Shown in pieces: positions 6,216-6,240 of a stretch of DNA of 6,240 nt; the stretch's first letter is position 1; every line of letters begins with the position of its first letter. The stretch covers positions 1 through 6,240 of the forward strand of contig CANQWZ010000075.1 in NCBI GenBank assembly GCA_947627685.1, written 5' to 3'. The position numbers and the translations under genes are program-made. The notes beneath the pieces are model-generated. The model made no database searches. It was given only the letters and a program-made list of their open reading frames with translations, and was not told the DNA's origin. Origin of the DNA: an uncultured Bacilli bacterium (GTDB lineage Bacteria; Bacillota_I; Bacilli_A; ML615J-28; CAG-313).

Positions 6216-6240
6216 TGAATTGTATAAATTTTTTGATTCT

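Noticed and set aside
1..6240. Mollicutes genetic code (TGA as Trp)
   Set aside because: Trp codons read in the three genes are TGG, both visible stops are TAA, and no in-frame TGA occurs.

Overview
This window looks like an AT-rich chromosomal segment from a low-GC Gram-positive-type bacterium (Firmicutes/Bacilli or a walled relative of the Mollicutes, possibly an uncultured gut lineage). The reasons are the strong A/T bias at codon third positions, AAAGGAAG-type Shine-Dalgarno sequences, textbook sigma-A promoters, a lipoprotein signal peptide and Listeria-Bacteroides-type (InlB B) repeats. Tryptophan is written TGG throughout and no in-frame TGA occurs in about 1,840 codons. The code is therefore standard (table 11), not the Mollicutes code with TGA as Trp. 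The species assignment is inference.

All three genes lie on the minus strand. Positions 1-3896 hold the first 1298 codons of a giant surface lipoprotein whose 3' end is outside the window. It has a lipoprotein signal peptide, two InlB-type B repeats separated by a recognisable spacer domain, and then a long acidic, beta-rich region. In that region a short L-x-L-[DN]-G-x-G-x-A-like signature recurs about every 90 residues, at least eleven times. It has its own promoter (TTGACT-17-TATAAT) with a 12-bp palindrome over the predicted transcription start and a weak catabolite-repression-like site upstream.

Positions 4126-5768 hold a two-gene operon that reads as a toxin-antitoxin-like module. The first gene (4911-5768) fuses an N-terminal XRE-type helix-turn-helix to a C-terminal ADP-ribosyltransferase-like domain of the DUF3990 type. 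The second (4126-4911) overlaps it by one base (TAATG) and encodes a 261-aa protein of a family I associate with such toxins, so it is the probable antitoxin or partner. The operon starts from a perfect consensus promoter (TTGACA-17-TATAAT with an extended -10). That promoter is overlaid by a perfect 13-bp inverted repeat whose arms lie about three helical turns apart, a strong candidate for an autoregulatory operator. A rho-independent terminator lies directly behind the second gene.

Positions 5842-6240 contain no credible gene but hold structured DNA: an 18-bp perfect hairpin inside a longer imperfect inverted repeat (5881-6008), and three tandem 23-bp repeats (6147-6215) resembling the end of an IS21-type insertion sequence whose body would lie to the right. 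The toxin module thus sits next to probable mobile DNA, as is usual for accessory modules of this kind.
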